Shown: positions 23,908-34,368, counted from the stretch's first letter. The stretch is 64,000 nt of DNA from Paenibacillus sp. 1011MAR3C5 (GCF_003591485.1 NZ_QZCF01000013.1:1-64000); one strand, 5' to 3'. Numbers and translations are program-made. Notes: a model not told the origin generated them from the sequence alone.

Positions 23908-25227
23908 TTACTCCTCCGGAACCTGCTCCTCCAGCTTCAGCTTCACAGACTGCAGCTCGCCGTCCCGGTAGAAGGATACCGTAATGTCTTCACCAATCTT
24001 TTTCTTGCTGTATAAGTACTTGCGCAGCTCCATCGTGCTGCTCACCTTATAATCATCCAGCTTCACGATGACGTCGTTGAACGTCAGCCCCGCTTCTTTG
24101 GACGGGCCTACTGCCTCCAGCACGATTACACCTGACAGTACCTCATCCGGCAGCTGAATGGCTCCCGATCCGCTTGACTCGCCGCTCTTCGGCTCTCCGC
24201 CGCCCTCTTGCTCATCCTCGAACATCTTCTCCAGATCCTGCTGCTCCCAATACTGCTCCAGATCCATCGTATAGACACCGAGATAAGGACGAGGCACATA
24301 GCCTTTGCTAATCAAGCTCTCCACGATCGGCATCGCATTGTTGATCGGAATCGCATAGCCGATGCTCTCGACGCCGAAGTCGGATATCTTCATGCTGTTG
24401 ATGCCAACCACACGGCCGTTCAGATCAATCAACGGTCCGCCGCTATTGCCTTGGTTGATCGCGGCATCGACCCGGATCACTTCCTGCTCCCAGTCAATGA
24501 CGCCGTTCTGATTCAGTGATACCGGAATCACTTCCTTGATGACGCTGACGACACCCATCGTGATCGACTCGCCCATGCCAAGCGGATTGCCGATCGCCAT
24601 GACGAACTCCGCAGCACGCAGCTCTGAGGAGTTACCAATCTCCGCCACCGTATCGATGCCCTTGGCGTCGATCTCCAGCACCGCCAGATCGGTAATCTGA
24701 TCCATGCCGACGACGCGAGCCTCGCGCACCTCGCCAGTTGTCAGCACCACTTTCACCTTCTCCGCATTCGCCACCACATGATAGTTCGTTACGATGAACG
24801 CTCTTCCGGCCTTCTTCTCTATAATCACGCCCGAGCCGACGCCTGCCTCGCGCAGGACACCCGAGCCTTCGTCTCCATTCTCCAGCCGCTTGCCGCCAAT
24901 TCCGAGTCCGAACATCTGCTCATTGATGACACTGACTACCGCCGGCTTCACCTTGGCCGTCGCCACAATCGTGCGCTCTGAAGGGTCGCCTGTTGCCGTC
25001 AGATGGACCGGCGCCGATCCGCCGCCCCCAAAGCCGCCGAAGATCAGTCCGAACAGGAGGGCCGCAGCTACGGCACTCGTGAAAGACGAGATGAACGCAA
25101 CACGCAGATTAGACCACTTGCGCTCAGTACTCCCGCCGAAAGATACCCGATGATCGTCCTGCTGGCTCTTGCGGACGGTTCGCCTGGACACCTTGGTCGA
25201 ATAAAAATCGTCGTCGAATATGCTCAC
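23908..25227 (-). CDS. htrA: HtrA-like trypsin-type serine protease with PDZ domain
   Basis: 439 residues from the GTG at 25225-25227, with GAGAGGAGAG nine bases upstream. Order: cytoplasmic basic tail, one membrane segment (FISSFTSAVAAALLFGLIF), S1C protease with His (TNYHVV), Asp (TDLAVL) and Ser (GNSGGPL), then a C-terminal PDZ domain (~330-430). An acidic, Gly-rich insert (EDEQEGGGEPKSGESSGS) splits the region before the PDZ. It corresponds to YycK/HtrC at the end of the wal cluster, an envelope quality-control protease facing outside. Confidence 0.93.
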   Translation of the reverse strand: MSIFDDDFYSTKVSRRTVRKSQQDDHRVSFGGSTERKWSNLRVAFISSFTSAVAAALLFGLIFGGFGGGGSAPVHLTATGDPSERTIVATAKVKPAVVSVINEQMFGLGIGGKRLENGDEGSGVLREAGVGSGVIIEKKAGRAFIVTNYHVVANAEKVKVVLTTGEVREARVVGMDQITDLAVLEIDAKGIDTVAEIGNSSELRAAEFVMAIGNPLGMGESITMGVVSVIKEVIPVSLNQNGVIDWEQEVIRVDAAINQGNSGGPLIDLNGRVVGINSMKISDFGVESIGYAIPINNAMPIVESLISKGYVPRPYLGVYTMDLEQYWEQQDLEKMFEDEQEGGGEPKSGESSGSGAIQLPDEVLSGVIVLEAVGPSKEAGLTFNDVIVKLDDYKVSSTMELRKYLYSKKKIGEDITVSFYRDGELQSVKLKLEEQVPEE

Positions 25228-25393
25228 CCGGGAATCTCTCCTCTCTCTTTCGAACCTTGCGGCAAATTTCATAATCTAGGAATGTTTTCGGAAGAATTGA
25301 CTAAAATAATAATAGATTCAAAGCCTGCTGCTCTACATTTTTTTCAAGAGAGACCGCTTACGCGCAAATTTCGGTATAAAGGAGAGATTCACG

Positions 25394-25615
25394 ATGAAAA
25401 CAAAGCCGTCCCAAGCATGGGAACACGTACAGCTTGCTGCCAAGCTTGCCGATCTGAAGGAGGAGCATTACCGCACCGTTCTCACATTAAGCGCCATGCT
25501 GGAGCTGTTCATAGAGAAGGGCATCCTTAGCCGAGAAGAGCTGGAGAGCAAAGCCGAAGCGCTGGACGCGCAGCTGGAATCGCTTATTTCCGCTTCACTT
25601 CGTCCCATGGGGTAG
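25394..25615 (+). CDS. small conserved-looking helical protein
   Basis: 73 residues, soluble, with heptad-like helices (EHYRTVLTLSAMLELFIEKG and SREELESKAEALDAQLESL). AAAGGAGAG lies at ideal spacing before the ATG. It is the only plus-strand gene between htrA and walJ. Its last 32 bp overlap the 3' end of walJ on the other strand. No family recognised. Confidence 0.65.
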   Translation: MKTKPSQAWEHVQLAAKLADLKEEHYRTVLTLSAMLELFIEKGILSREELESKAEALDAQLESLISASLRPMG

Positions 25616-26390
25616 GCTTGTCGTGATACGTCTTGCGCAGAGGAAATTCATCCTGTTTATAAAATATTCCGTGGTTCTCCAATATAGAATTGACCGTTAG
25701 CATAGCCAGGTCCATTTGATTATGATCCAGGCTGAGATGCGCCAGATAGACACGCTTCGTTCGGTCCGTCATCAGCTCGATGAGCGCTTCGCCGGCTGCC
25801 ACATTGGACAGATGCCCGACGTCGCTTAGGATACGCCGCTTAATATTCCACGGATAGCGGCCCATGCGCAGCATCTCGGTGTCATGGTTAGACTCTAGCA
25901 CGAGCACATCGGAATCCACGATCTGGCTTCTGACTTTCTCGCTCACATAGCCGAGATCCGTCGCGAGGCTCAGCTTCTCTCCTTGCTCCTGGAAGCAATA
26001 GCCGACCGGCTCCGCCGCATCATGCGAGATCGGATACGACTGCACGCGCATCGAACCAAAGTCCAGCGCCTCACCCGTCTCCATAATAACCCGCTTCTCC
26101 GCAGCGATCGTCCCGACATGGCGTTCCATTGCACCCCAAGTCGCTTCATTGGCATAGATCGGAAGCTCGTACTTGCGCGCGAAAGCGCCGAGTCCCTTAA
26201 TATGATCGGAATGCTCATGCGTCACGAACAGGGCGTCCAGATCATGTCCGGCAATGCCCCGCTCCCGCATCAGCTCGTCCAGCTTCTTCATGCTAAGGCC
26301 CGCGTCTACTAGCACCGTCTTCTCGCTGCTCTGCACGATCGTCGCGTTGCCGGTCGAACCGCTGGCCAATACTGTAAATCGAAGTCCCAA
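25584..26390 (-). CDS. walJ: MBL-fold exonuclease WalJ (YycJ)
   Basis: 268 residues from the TTG at 26388-26390 (GGGAGAGG upstream), matching the usual N-terminus GLRFTVLASGSTGNAT; the long frame upstream is not conserved-looking. Metallo-beta-lactamase ligands are seen as THEHSDHIKG, ISHDA and the later LAHLSLDHN. YycJ proteins are 5'-3' exonucleases implicated in mismatch repair and are the last gene of the wal operon in Bacillales. The 370-bp gap to walI is longer than usual. Confidence 0.93.
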   Translation of the reverse strand: MGLRFTVLASGSTGNATIVQSSEKTVLVDAGLSMKKLDELMRERGIAGHDLDALFVTHEHSDHIKGLGAFARKYELPIYANEATWGAMERHVGTIAAEKRVIMETGEALDFGSMRVQSYPISHDAAEPVGYCFQEQGEKLSLATDLGYVSEKVRSQIVDSDVLVLESNHDTEMLRMGRYPWNIKRRILSDVGHLSNVAAGEALIELMTDRTKRVYLAHLSLDHNQMDLAMLTVNSILENHGIFYKQDEFPLRKTYHDKPTPWDEVKRK

Positions 26391-26760
26391 AACGTCCAGT
26401 CCTCTCCCATTGCCTCTCTCGAAGCTACCTACATTGTAACCTCGATTGCGTCCAATTTCCCCTGTTGTTTTCTGGCTATCCGAATGAGAGTCAGCCATAC
26501 GGCAATTAACCTGCCATTCTATCAGATGCCTGACTCTATCAATCATCGTAAAAGAGGAAGAGAGAAGACCCACAACACGATCCTGCCCAGATCCATCATG
26601 GCCTCTAGCCAGGTTATCGTGCCGGTCCTCCTATCTCTATACCCTCTTCCGGTCATCTCGCAACATCTATGATCCATCTATTGTATGAATCTCTTATATA
26701 GACAGCTGCCGCTGCTCTATTACGCTGCATACTAAGCATAACATGGCAGCGCGCCGACAG
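26391..26760. other. 370-bp spacer between walI and walJ
   Basis: No supported gene. An open frame from the walJ side continues to 26573, but it lacks a credible start and family resemblance. No strong terminator is visible, so walJ could still be read with the operon or have its own promoter here. Confidence 0.35.
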
Positions 26761-27516
26761 CTATGCCGCCGGCGACTCAGAACCCGCTTCCTCGTCTGCG
26801 CCTTCTGTCGCAACCTCGCCGCTGATCGCATGGACATAATACACCTTGCCATCCCCCAGCATGACGCGCCAGGTCGGAGCCGACACTTGCTTCTCGGAGT
26901 CGAAGATCTGGCCATGATAACCAAGCTGAATATCGGCAATCACTGAGCCTTCGTCCAGGTAAGTCTCAATCAAGGACACGACAACCTTCGCCGATCCGAT
27001 CACTTGCTTCTCTTCGCCGTGGCCAATCGCCTCTACACGATCCTGTTGGAAACCGGTGATTTTCCGGTTGCTTGTATACAGGAGCTCTAGCTTCACATTG
27101 AACATCGGGCGTCCGTCAACCATACGATGCATGACAAATACGCCATCCCGGTCACTGTGCAGATCATATTCATAATCCTCAATATCCGGGATCTGACCGC
27201 CCAATGCTTTCACCAGCTCTGCCTTGGTGAATATGAGTGCGCTATCGACCGGCTTCTCCAGCTTCTTCGGCAACGACTTATGATCCGATTGAAGCAAATA
27301 CGTCAGGTCACTCAGCTTCGGCGTTCCGGCAGGCAGATTGGCAGTCAGCGAGATGCGTTTCTGCCCCATGAGCTGCACCTTGTCCGCAGGCAGCTCCGCA
27401 GAGTTCACATTGGCGTTCAACTGCTCGCTAATATCCACCCACAGCTGATAGCCGAGAAGGACATTCAGCATCAGGAACGATATGATCAATACACTTTTCG
27501 CTCGACCCCAATCCAC
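26761..27516 (-). CDS. walI: WalI (YycI) regulator of the WalK kinase
   Basis: 251 residues; GTG start with AGGAGGTGGAGG upstream. One N-terminal membrane segment (SVLIISFLMLNVLLGYQLW) followed by an extracytoplasmic domain ending in PTWRVMLGDGKVYYVHAISG, typical of YycI. With WalH it forms a membrane complex that restrains WalK. It lies 24 bp after walH in the wal operon. Confidence 0.93.
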   Translation of the reverse strand: MDWGRAKSVLIISFLMLNVLLGYQLWVDISEQLNANVNSAELPADKVQLMGQKRISLTANLPAGTPKLSDLTYLLQSDHKSLPKKLEKPVDSALIFTKAELVKALGGQIPDIEDYEYDLHSDRDGVFVMHRMVDGRPMFNVKLELLYTSNRKITGFQQDRVEAIGHGEEKQVIGSAKVVVSLIETYLDEGSVIADIQLGYHGQIFDSEKQVSAPTWRVMLGDGKVYYVHAISGEVATEGADEEAGSESPAA

Positions 27517-27540
27517 TTGCCTCCACCTCCTCTATCAGCC

Positions 27541-29169
27541 TTATGATCTGGCCCGCAATAATTCCGGGTCACCCTGCTCTTCTGTGTCCGGTACATGCTC
27601 CTCCGGAACCTCTGCCTGCTCTTCATCCTCTGCTCCGCTCGGATCATCAGGCGGGCTGTCGGGATCGTCTGGATCAACAGGCTCTTCGTTATTCTCTGTC
27701 TCCTGAGGAGGCAGCACAGCAGAGCCAGTCCCGGGCCCATCGCCAGGAGCGGTGCCTTGCTCCGCTCCTGCGCTGGTCTGTTCTTCCTGACCACCCGTCG
27801 CATCGGCATGACCTGGCTGGTCCGTATGAGCGTCAGCGGTGCCATTCCCTGTATTCGGCTCAACCGGCTGCTCCCCTTCCGTAGCTTCCAGAAGCACAAC
27901 CTCGGAACCGTCGGTCAGCTTCACCACCCATACAGGGATGAACTTCAGCCGGTTTTCCTCCAGCAGTACCGCTCTCAGCGCCGGGAATAACGCGGTTACC
28001 TCGCCGCGGCGTGGATAACGCTCCAGCGTCTCCTCCAGCCTTGTCCCGCCCTGCAGCCAGCGCGGCTTGCGCGACTCCGTCTGCGCACTGAGCGTAATGA
28101 GCGACCGCGCATATTCCGTCACTACCCCTTGCTGCAGCGTCAGCCGGATATGGCCGTACCGGAACGCCAGGTTGTCGATGACCGGATATTGATCAATATA
28201 TTGTCTGAACGTCACATATTTCTTCTCTTGCTCCGGCGTCGAGCTTATCAGCCGATGCGTGCCGTCCCAGCCGCCATGCTGATTGATAAAGTCCACCGAC
28301 GCATAGACGTTCTCGCTAAGCGGCGTATCGCTGCTGATCGTGGCAGCCGGATTCGTATAGTTGATCCACATGCCGTCCTGCTCGACCTTAAGCCCTCTCT
28401 TCCCGTCTGTGAAGATTTGCGAGCCGCTGCGATCCTCGAAGGAGCGCGTCGTGCTGGAATCGAAGGGCAGGCTGCGCTGCATCTGCTCCGGCGAATACGT
28501 CTCGTACGGGTAGATCAGCTCCGTCGCCATAATCGGCTCCACCGGAATGTAGAGGCCGTCTGCCGTCATGCGGTATTGCGGCAAATGCGCCCCGAAACCG
28601 ACATAGTCCTGCACATCCCTCACTGTCAGATCGGCCCTTACAGATTCATAGACGACATGCTCCTCGCTGCTGAAGAAGAATGTTCGGATCTCTTCCGTAT
28701 CGGTCGTCTTGAAGATCCAGATCTTGTCGATCTTATCACGAAGGAACAGCAGGTCTCCCTCCATCTTCAGCAGCTTCTGCAACAGCTCGACCGATATGCC
28801 GTCCGCAAAGCGGAGCTCGATGCCAATCGAGTCCTTGCGCACCTCATCCCAATCCAGAATGCTCGCCGTACTGCGCTGGAAGCCCTTGAACTCCCTGCCG
28901 ACAATACGCTGGTTCAGGATCATCTCGTAGAACTGCGTGCCGGGATAGATAACCGTGTGCTTGTCCTCGCCCATATGGATAATTAGTTCCTCCGGGAAGA
29001 TGACGCTCTCCACGCTTGTCGTCTTGCCCAGCGGCTCCGCATTGACGTAATCCTGATCGCTTCTCACAGTAGCGCCCAGACCCGGCATGCTATAGGCCAG
29101 CAGATAACTCTGCAGGAGGCTGAGCACGACCAGAACAATAAGTATAGCTGTCTTCGCTTTCTCCATCAT
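27541..29169 (-). CDS. walH: WalH (YycH) regulator of the WalK kinase, with acidic tail
   Basis: 542 residues. One N-terminal membrane helix (AILIVLVVLSLLQSYLLAYS) then the YycH extracytoplasmic domains (IIHMGEDKHTVIYPG ... PVYVVKL-type end near residue 420). Unlike the ~440-455-residue norm, about 110 residues of Pro/Glu/Asp/Gly-rich low-complexity sequence follow (VDPDDPDSPPDDPSGAEDEE). Start overlaps the walK stop by four bases. Partner of WalI in controlling WalK. Confidence 0.92.
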   Translation of the reverse strand: MMEKAKTAILIVLVVLSLLQSYLLAYSMPGLGATVRSDQDYVNAEPLGKTTSVESVIFPEELIIHMGEDKHTVIYPGTQFYEMILNQRIVGREFKGFQRSTASILDWDEVRKDSIGIELRFADGISVELLQKLLKMEGDLLFLRDKIDKIWIFKTTDTEEIRTFFFSSEEHVVYESVRADLTVRDVQDYVGFGAHLPQYRMTADGLYIPVEPIMATELIYPYETYSPEQMQRSLPFDSSTTRSFEDRSGSQIFTDGKRGLKVEQDGMWINYTNPAATISSDTPLSENVYASVDFINQHGGWDGTHRLISSTPEQEKKYVTFRQYIDQYPVIDNLAFRYGHIRLTLQQGVVTEYARSLITLSAQTESRKPRWLQGGTRLEETLERYPRRGEVTALFPALRAVLLEENRLKFIPVWVVKLTDGSEVVLLEATEGEQPVEPNTGNGTADAHTDQPGHADATGGQEEQTSAGAEQGTAPGDGPGTGSAVLPPQETENNEEPVDPDDPDSPPDDPSGAEDEEQAEVPEEHVPDTEEQGDPELLRARS

Positions 29170-31007
29170 TCTGTCTCGCCCCCTTCCTGCAAGAGCGGCA
29201 GTGTGAATGATACCGTCGTGCCTTCATTAAGCTCAGAGGCTAGCAGGATCGTGCCGCCATGCGCCTTTACGATTTCCCGGGCAATCGATAATCCCAGACC
29301 TGTGCCGCCCATATTACGGGAGCGCGCCTTGTCTACGCGGTAGAAGCGGTCGAAGATACGCGTCAGATCCTTCTTCGGAATGCCGATACCGGTATCCTTC
29401 ACGCTGATCTCCAGCAATCCGGTATCCTCCACCTTGCGGGCGGCAATCTGGATGGAACCGCCGTCAAGCGTATATTTGATCGCATTGGAGATGAGATTGT
29501 CCAGCACCTGATCGATCTGGTCCCGGTCGAGCCAAGCCTTCTTCAGTCCCCGCTCGACATACACATTCGCCGTAATCGATTTCTGAAGCAGCTGGAAGGA
29601 GAAGCGGTCTGCCACCTCGTCCAGCATCTCATGAATATTCGTCTGTCTTCGTCTAAGCGGAGCTTGATTGGAGTCCAGTCTGGACAGATGAAGCAGGTCG
29701 GTAACGAGCCTGATCATCCGTTCCGTCTCGTTGCTAATGACGCCGACGAATCGTTCGGACAGCTCCCGCTCCTCCAATGCCCCGTCACCAAGCGCCTCCG
29801 CGTAGCTCTTGATCGTCGTAAGCGGCGTCCGCAGCTCATGCGATACATTCGCGACGAATTGACGGCGCGACTGCTCCAGCTTCTCTTGCTCCGTGACATC
29901 CTGCAAGACGGCGATCGTACCCGTAATGCCCTTGTCTCTCCGATGAATCGGCGTAACCGTCAGCTTCAAGAGGCTGTCATCATGGCCCTCCGTCTCCGCG
30001 TGGTCGCGGTTAATGAGCAAGGTACGCCCGCGCCCCGATTGCAGCTCCGCCAGCTTCTCTGGCGATAGCCCCAGCAGATCGGCCAATTCCACACCCTGGA
30101 ACGTCTCGACATCGAGCAGCTCCAGCGCCCGGCGATTCCAGACGATAATGCGGCCACGCTCGTCGGCGGCGACCACTCCGTCACTCATATTGGAGAGGAC
30201 CGACACCAGCTTCTCATTCTCCTCTTCATTCGCCGAGAGCGCTTCCTTCAATCGAATCGTCATGTCGTTAAAAGCCATACTGAGCCGCCCGATCTCGTCA
30301 TCCCCAAGGACAGGCGCCTTCAGATCGAATCGCCCGTCGGCGACCGCTTCCGCCTGTCGCGTAAGGCCTTGAATCGGATTCGTAATCGTATGGGCGAGCA
30401 GAATGCCGAGCACGCCTGTCAGACCAAGCGCGATCAGCGTACCGGAGAAGAAGATTTGATTGACCCGATTCACCGTTTCGTACAGCTCCGTCATGGAAGC
30501 CACGACATAGACAGCCCCTACGACCTTGTCATTGTACGTCACAGGCAGCGCAATCATCTTCTTGCGCGTATTGTCCTCATCGATAATCTCTTCTTCATTA
30601 TCGGGAATATTCTGAAGCGCACGGCTGACCGCCAGCGACTTGTTCTTCTGCCCGATATAGGATTGATGGACCTGCAGCGAGGTCGCCACGACCTTGCCGT
30701 TCGCATCCAGCACCTGAACCTCGGCGCCGCTAATACTGAACAGGTTGCGGACGACGAGATTCAGATCCTCCGTCGTATTGTCGGTGGAATCCCCTTCCGA
30801 TTCCATGTTCGGCAGCAGGCTTGGCGCCGCGAACTTGGACAGGATATCGGCCTGCTCCTTCAAGTTGTTCGTGAAGCTCGTAATGAGCGAGTTCTTGACC
30901 GTGCTGATAAAGTAAACGCCGATAAGCTGCATCGCTACGAGAATAAGCAGCAGGTAGATGATGACCAGCTTGACCTGAATCGTGCGGAAGAAGCTCCGCG
31001 CCTTCAT
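29166..31007 (-). CDS. walK: sensor histidine kinase WalK
   Basis: 613 residues: membrane helix ~12-34, extracytoplasmic PAS/Cache-like domain (35-180), second helix ~185-205, HAMP, cytoplasmic PAS ([17 protein letters not shown]), HisKA with [19 protein letters not shown] (phospho-His near 390) and HATPase ([18 protein letters not shown]). It senses cell-wall state and phosphorylates WalR, essential in most Firmicutes. Overlaps walR by four bases and walH by four, so translation is coupled. Confidence 0.97.
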   Translation of the reverse strand: MKARSFFRTIQVKLVIIYLLLILVAMQLIGVYFISTVKNSLITSFTNNLKEQADILSKFAAPSLLPNMESEGDSTDNTTEDLNLVVRNLFSISGAEVQVLDANGKVVATSLQVHQSYIGQKNKSLAVSRALQNIPDNEEEIIDEDNTRKKMIALPVTYNDKVVGAVYVVASMTELYETVNRVNQIFFSGTLIALGLTGVLGILLAHTITNPIQGLTRQAEAVADGRFDLKAPVLGDDEIGRLSMAFNDMTIRLKEALSANEEENEKLVSVLSNMSDGVVAADERGRIIVWNRRALELLDVETFQGVELADLLGLSPEKLAELQSGRGRTLLINRDHAETEGHDDSLLKLTVTPIHRRDKGITGTIAVLQDVTEQEKLEQSRRQFVANVSHELRTPLTTIKSYAEALGDGALEERELSERFVGVISNETERMIRLVTDLLHLSRLDSNQAPLRRRQTNIHEMLDEVADRFSFQLLQKSITANVYVERGLKKAWLDRDQIDQVLDNLISNAIKYTLDGGSIQIAARKVEDTGLLEISVKDTGIGIPKKDLTRIFDRFYRVDKARSRNMGGTGLGLSIAREIVKAHGGTILLASELNEGTTVSFTLPLLQEGGETE

Positions 31008-31753
31008 CCGTTACCGAAGCCTCCCGACTTCGCGTTGCGCATCATGTAGCCTAAGCCGCGTCTAGTCATAATATATTCCGGACGGCTAGGGTCGTCCTCG
31101 ATCTTCTCCCGCAGACGACGGATCGTCACGTCCACCGTCCGTACGTCGCCGAAGTATTCGAAGCCCCATACCGCTTGCAGCAGATGCTCGCGCGTCATCA
31201 CCTTGCCGCTATTGCGCGCCATATAATAGACAAGCTCGAACTCCCGGTGGGTCAGGTCCAGCGGCTCGCCATTCTTGTATACGACATACATATCCGTATC
31301 GATAAACAAATTGAACAGCTTCAGGCCAGACTGCTCCGACTGCCCGTCCTGCTGGCTGTCCGAAGCGCCATCCGAAGCTTGTCCGCTCTTATTCTGACGG
31401 CGAAGATGCGCCTTCACCCGTGCCAGCAGCTCCCGCGTGCTGAACGGCTTCGTCACATAGTCATCTGCACCCAGCTCAAGGCCGAGCACCTTATCAATCT
31501 CCGTATCCTTTGCTGTCAGCATGATGATTGGCATTTGCAGCTTAGTGCGCACCTCGCGGCACACATCCATACCATCCTTCACCGGAAGCATCAGATCCAG
31601 CAAGATGAGATCCGGCTGCTCCTCGAATGCGAGACGCACCGCTTCCCCGCCATCGAAGGCGCAGATGACCTGATGGCCTTCCTTCTCCAAATTAAATTTT
31701 ATAATATCCGCTATCGGCTGCTCGTCATCGACCACTAATATTTTTCCGTGCAT
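31004..31753 (-). CDS. walR: response regulator WalR
   Basis: 249 residues. Receiver with Asp9-Asp10 pair and phospho-Asp in LILLDLMLP (near 53), then an OmpR-type winged helix ([20 protein letters not shown]). A Ser/Gln/Asp-rich linker ([20 protein letters not shown]) joins them and makes it longer than the ~235-residue norm. It controls autolysin and cell-wall genes. First gene of walRKHI(J); GGCGGTG precedes the ATG. Confidence 0.97.
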   Translation of the reverse strand: MHGKILVVDDEQPIADIIKFNLEKEGHQVICAFDGGEAVRLAFEEQPDLILLDLMLPVKDGMDVCREVRTKLQMPIIMLTAKDTEIDKVLGLELGADDYVTKPFSTRELLARVKAHLRRQNKSGQASDGASDSQQDGQSEQSGLKLFNLFIDTDMYVVYKNGEPLDLTHREFELVYYMARNSGKVMTREHLLQAVWGFEYFGDVRTVDVTIRRLREKIEDDPSRPEYIMTRRGLGYMMRNAKSGGFGNG

Positions 31754-31935
31754 CGTTACACCGCCTGTCGCTAGTCCTAGTTATGTCTCTATTCTAACAT
31801 ATCAAGGCGCAGCCTACACAATCAAACTCCGAATACACCACCAATGATATGCCCATAAATTGGATTGCATATTTCGGAAGAAATTACGATTTTTGAAGCA
31901 ACTATAAAGCCGATTCATGCGTTTATCTAATATCG

Positions 31936-31976
31936 AAAAAAAAAGCACAGCCCGGACCTAGTGTCCAAGCCATGCT
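31936..31976 (-). terminator. intrinsic terminator after the M23 peptidase gene
   Basis: On the minus strand AGCATGGC..GGAC-acta-GGTCC..GCTGTGCT folds into a stem with small mismatches, followed by nine T. It separates the peptidase gene from the wal operon. Confidence 0.8.
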
Positions 31977-32011
31977 TCTTCGCCATTATTCTGCCACGCA
32001 TAAAAAGTATA

Positions 32012-33601
32012 TTATAAGTACTTCATCGGATTCTGAGGTACGCCTTTCTTGTGAATCTCGAAGTGCAGATGCGTGCCAGTGGAGTTGCCTGTATTGCCCA
32101 TCACGCCGATCTTGTCGCCCTTCTGTACTTTCTCGCCCTTCTTCACGCTGTAAGAGCTCAAATGCCCATATAACGTCTTGAAGCCGTTCTGATGATTAAT
32201 AATAATCGTCTTGCCCGTGCCTCTTCTCGATTCGACAACTTCTACAATACCGGAATCGGATGCCAGAATGCTCTTATTGCCGATAAAGTCGATGCCGGAA
32301 TGCAGACGGCCCCAACGTTGGCCGTACTTGCTTGTAATACGGTAATTCTTCACCGGGATGGCGAACTTGCCTGTCCCCTCACCGAGTACGACCATAGTGC
32401 CTTTCTCAACAATCTCCGAGATGGGCTCTACGATGACTTCTTTATTCATCAATTCCTCGGTTACAACGTAACCGTTCTGTTTCACAATTTCATACGTCAG
32501 ACGCTGCGTGCCTTCGACACCTTGTCTGATCACCTTCGATTGGCCAACTCTAATCTTGTCGTTCTTGCGAACTTCGACAGGAGCTGCAATCTTCTCCAGC
32601 TCAACCAGGCTCTCGACCGTACGGACGGTCAGCTCCGGCTGGAGCACCGTCAGATCAAGCTCGTCACCGACGGTAATGCGGTCATCCTCGATCCACGGGT
32701 TGTTCTCGTAGATCACTTGAGGAGAAATATCGAATTTCTGTGCGATACAACCAATGCAGTCGCCCGCTTGCACGACATATTTGGTAGGCTTCGTACTGCC
32801 GTCGATAATCTTCTTGTAGATCTCTTCTCCCTCGGCAATTTCCGTAGGGCTGATATCAACGCTAGCTACCTGAACTTCCTCTACGAACGATACTTCTGTT
32901 ACCACTTTGCCCGGCTCGGTATGCTCCTTGGCATCCTCCGTCTCCGACGCCTCGACCTTGCCGTCCTTGTTGTAGGATAGCGTCGTAACCGTCTTCGCTC
33001 CTTTTGCCGCCGCAGCGAGCTCTGGAGCAAACTTGCTCTGAACGCGCTTCAGGATGCTGTCGGCTGTTGCCTGATCCTTCACGACGCCGATGACCTTGCC
33101 TTCAATCTTCACCTCAACGCCAACTGCATGGGATGTGAACATACTCTCCAGCTTAGCAAGTGTCGCATCTGTCTCGGGGACCGCTTTAAAGGCACTATCG
33201 CTTTCGTATGTAATATCACCTGAATCCAGCACCATCGTAACATCCGGATTCGCTTGCTGTACTTTTACCGCTGCTGCGTCAACCAATTGATCAACCGCGC
33301 CAGGGTTCTCTACTGTTCCTACTGCTTCGCCATTCATATATACATGATAGAATTGGAATGTGTTGCGTTCAACGTATTGTGTATATTGCTGATAGCCGAT
33401 AATGCCGGCAACCGTGAGCAGTACTGCCGCCCCGCCGATGATTTGCGTCGACTTCTTCCGCCAAAGTGGGGTAGATACGATCACGTCAGCCGCTTGTTGC
33501 TCGGTCTTACCTGTCAAGTCTTGCGAGTTCGTACGTCGAAAGTACTGAGTAGTTCGTTCCCATACTTTCTTCATACGACTCATGTCCCTGAAACCGGTCA
33601 T
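32012..33601 (-). CDS. M23 family metallopeptidase with LysM and G5 domains
   Basis: 529 residues. Signal-anchor helix at ~55-75, a long linker region, LysM (YVVQAGDCIGCIAQKFDISP, ~285-330), G5 (VEGTQRLTYEIVKQNGYVV) and a C-terminal M23 endopeptidase with HSGIDF and HLHFEIH zinc motifs. It should cut peptide cross-links in peptidoglycan from outside the membrane. AAGGAG lies six bases before the ATG. Its place beside walRK fits a WalR-regulated cell-wall hydrolase, though no clear WalR box was found. LysM has an unusual CIGC pair. Confidence 0.93.
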   Translation of the reverse strand: MTGFRDMSRMKKVWERTTQYFRRTNSQDLTGKTEQQAADVIVSTPLWRKKSTQIIGGAAVLLTVAGIIGYQQYTQYVERNTFQFYHVYMNGEAVGTVENPGAVDQLVDAAAVKVQQANPDVTMVLDSGDITYESDSAFKAVPETDATLAKLESMFTSHAVGVEVKIEGKVIGVVKDQATADSILKRVQSKFAPELAAAAKGAKTVTTLSYNKDGKVEASETEDAKEHTEPGKVVTEVSFVEEVQVASVDISPTEIAEGEEIYKKIIDGSTKPTKYVVQAGDCIGCIAQKFDISPQVIYENNPWIEDDRITVGDELDLTVLQPELTVRTVESLVELEKIAAPVEVRKNDKIRVGQSKVIRQGVEGTQRLTYEIVKQNGYVVTEELMNKEVIVEPISEIVEKGTMVVLGEGTGKFAIPVKNYRITSKYGQRWGRLHSGIDFIGNKSILASDSGIVEVVESRRGTGKTIIINHQNGFKTLYGHLSSYSVKKGEKVQKGDKIGVMGNTGNSTGTHLHFEIHKKGVPQNPMKYL

Positions 33602-33741
33602 GATAGTCTCCTTTTCGCACTTCTGCTGAGAGATTTGCGAGTTCCAAACAGAAAAAAGACGAATTCTCCTGTCGGATCACTCGCCTAATACTTTATCACA
33701 GCCTTTACAATAGGGGCAACCTTTGCCATGGTAACGTAATA

Positions 33742-34368
33742 TTAATATTTTTTCAGAATCTCCATCATTTGCTCGTATTCCGACTTGTCGAGATGCTGTG
33801 CCATAATCTGTTGAACGCTCGTCAGCTCCTGCTCCGTAAGTCCTCCTTCCATATATTCAGAGATTTCCAGCCAGGACTCCGGAGGCAGCTTCGTCATTAA
33901 TAATTCGAACAATAGCGACTTATCCTCTTCGCTCATCTCATCCTTCGCCGATGCAATATCGTCGGTTGTCACCGCCGTCTCCGCGCCATCGATTTCGACC
34001 TCGGCTCCAGTCTGACCCGTTCCTTCCTGTACACCATCTACCGGATCGCCGCCTTGACCGCTCCCCGCGCCAGGCTCCTCCTCGATCCCGCCGAATACTT
34101 CCTTCGCAGCCGGCTCCTGCCCGTTATTCGCGCTGCCGCTCTCTTGCTCGGGTTCTATGTCGGAAGCCAATAGGGGATCGCTGCCCCACAGCTTGCCCCA
34201 CACACCGGACATCGCCATAGGCGGCACTTCGACGGGCAATTCGAACTGCTTCAGCACCGATTCGACATAGCTAGTCACAATATATCCCGTCGTCCAGATT
34301 GACAGAAAGCTGAGGATCAACCCCGCTGCTACGATCTTGCCAATCCAAGCCAAACTCTTCCATACCAT
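33742..34368 (-). CDS. membrane-anchored hypothetical protein
   Basis: 208 residues: one N-terminal membrane helix (IVAAGLILSFLSIWTTGYIV), a short domain, a long acidic Gly/Gln/Pro-rich linker (~70-140), and a helical C-terminus (SLLFELLMTKLPPESWLEIS ... EYEQMMEILKKY). GAGGGAGA precedes the ATG. It lies between purA and the M23 gene on the same strand. No named family; the C-terminal part looks conserved enough to be a real domain in relatives (inference). Confidence 0.75.
   Translation of the reverse strand: MVWKSLAWIGKIVAAGLILSFLSIWTTGYIVTSYVESVLKQFELPVEVPPMAMSGVWGKLWGSDPLLASDIEPEQESGSANNGQEPAAKEVFGGIEEEPGAGSGQGGDPVDGVQEGTGQTGAEVEIDGAETAVTTDDIASAKDEMSEEDKSLLFELLMTKLPPESWLEISEYMEGGLTEQELTSVQQIMAQHLDKSEYEQMMEILKKY

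Noticed and set aside
28129-28986. 285-codon plus-strand frame
   Set aside because: Shadow of walH on the opposite strand; no ribosome-binding site or family resemblance.
33700-33725. possible WalR box (TGTAAA...TGTGAT)
   Set aside because: The spacing between hexamers does not match the WalR direct-repeat rule.
33602-33741. possible ydaO (c-di-AMP) riboswitch before the M23 peptidase gene
   Set aside because: Such riboswitches often precede wall hydrolases, but the 140-bp region is short and the conserved elements could not be found.
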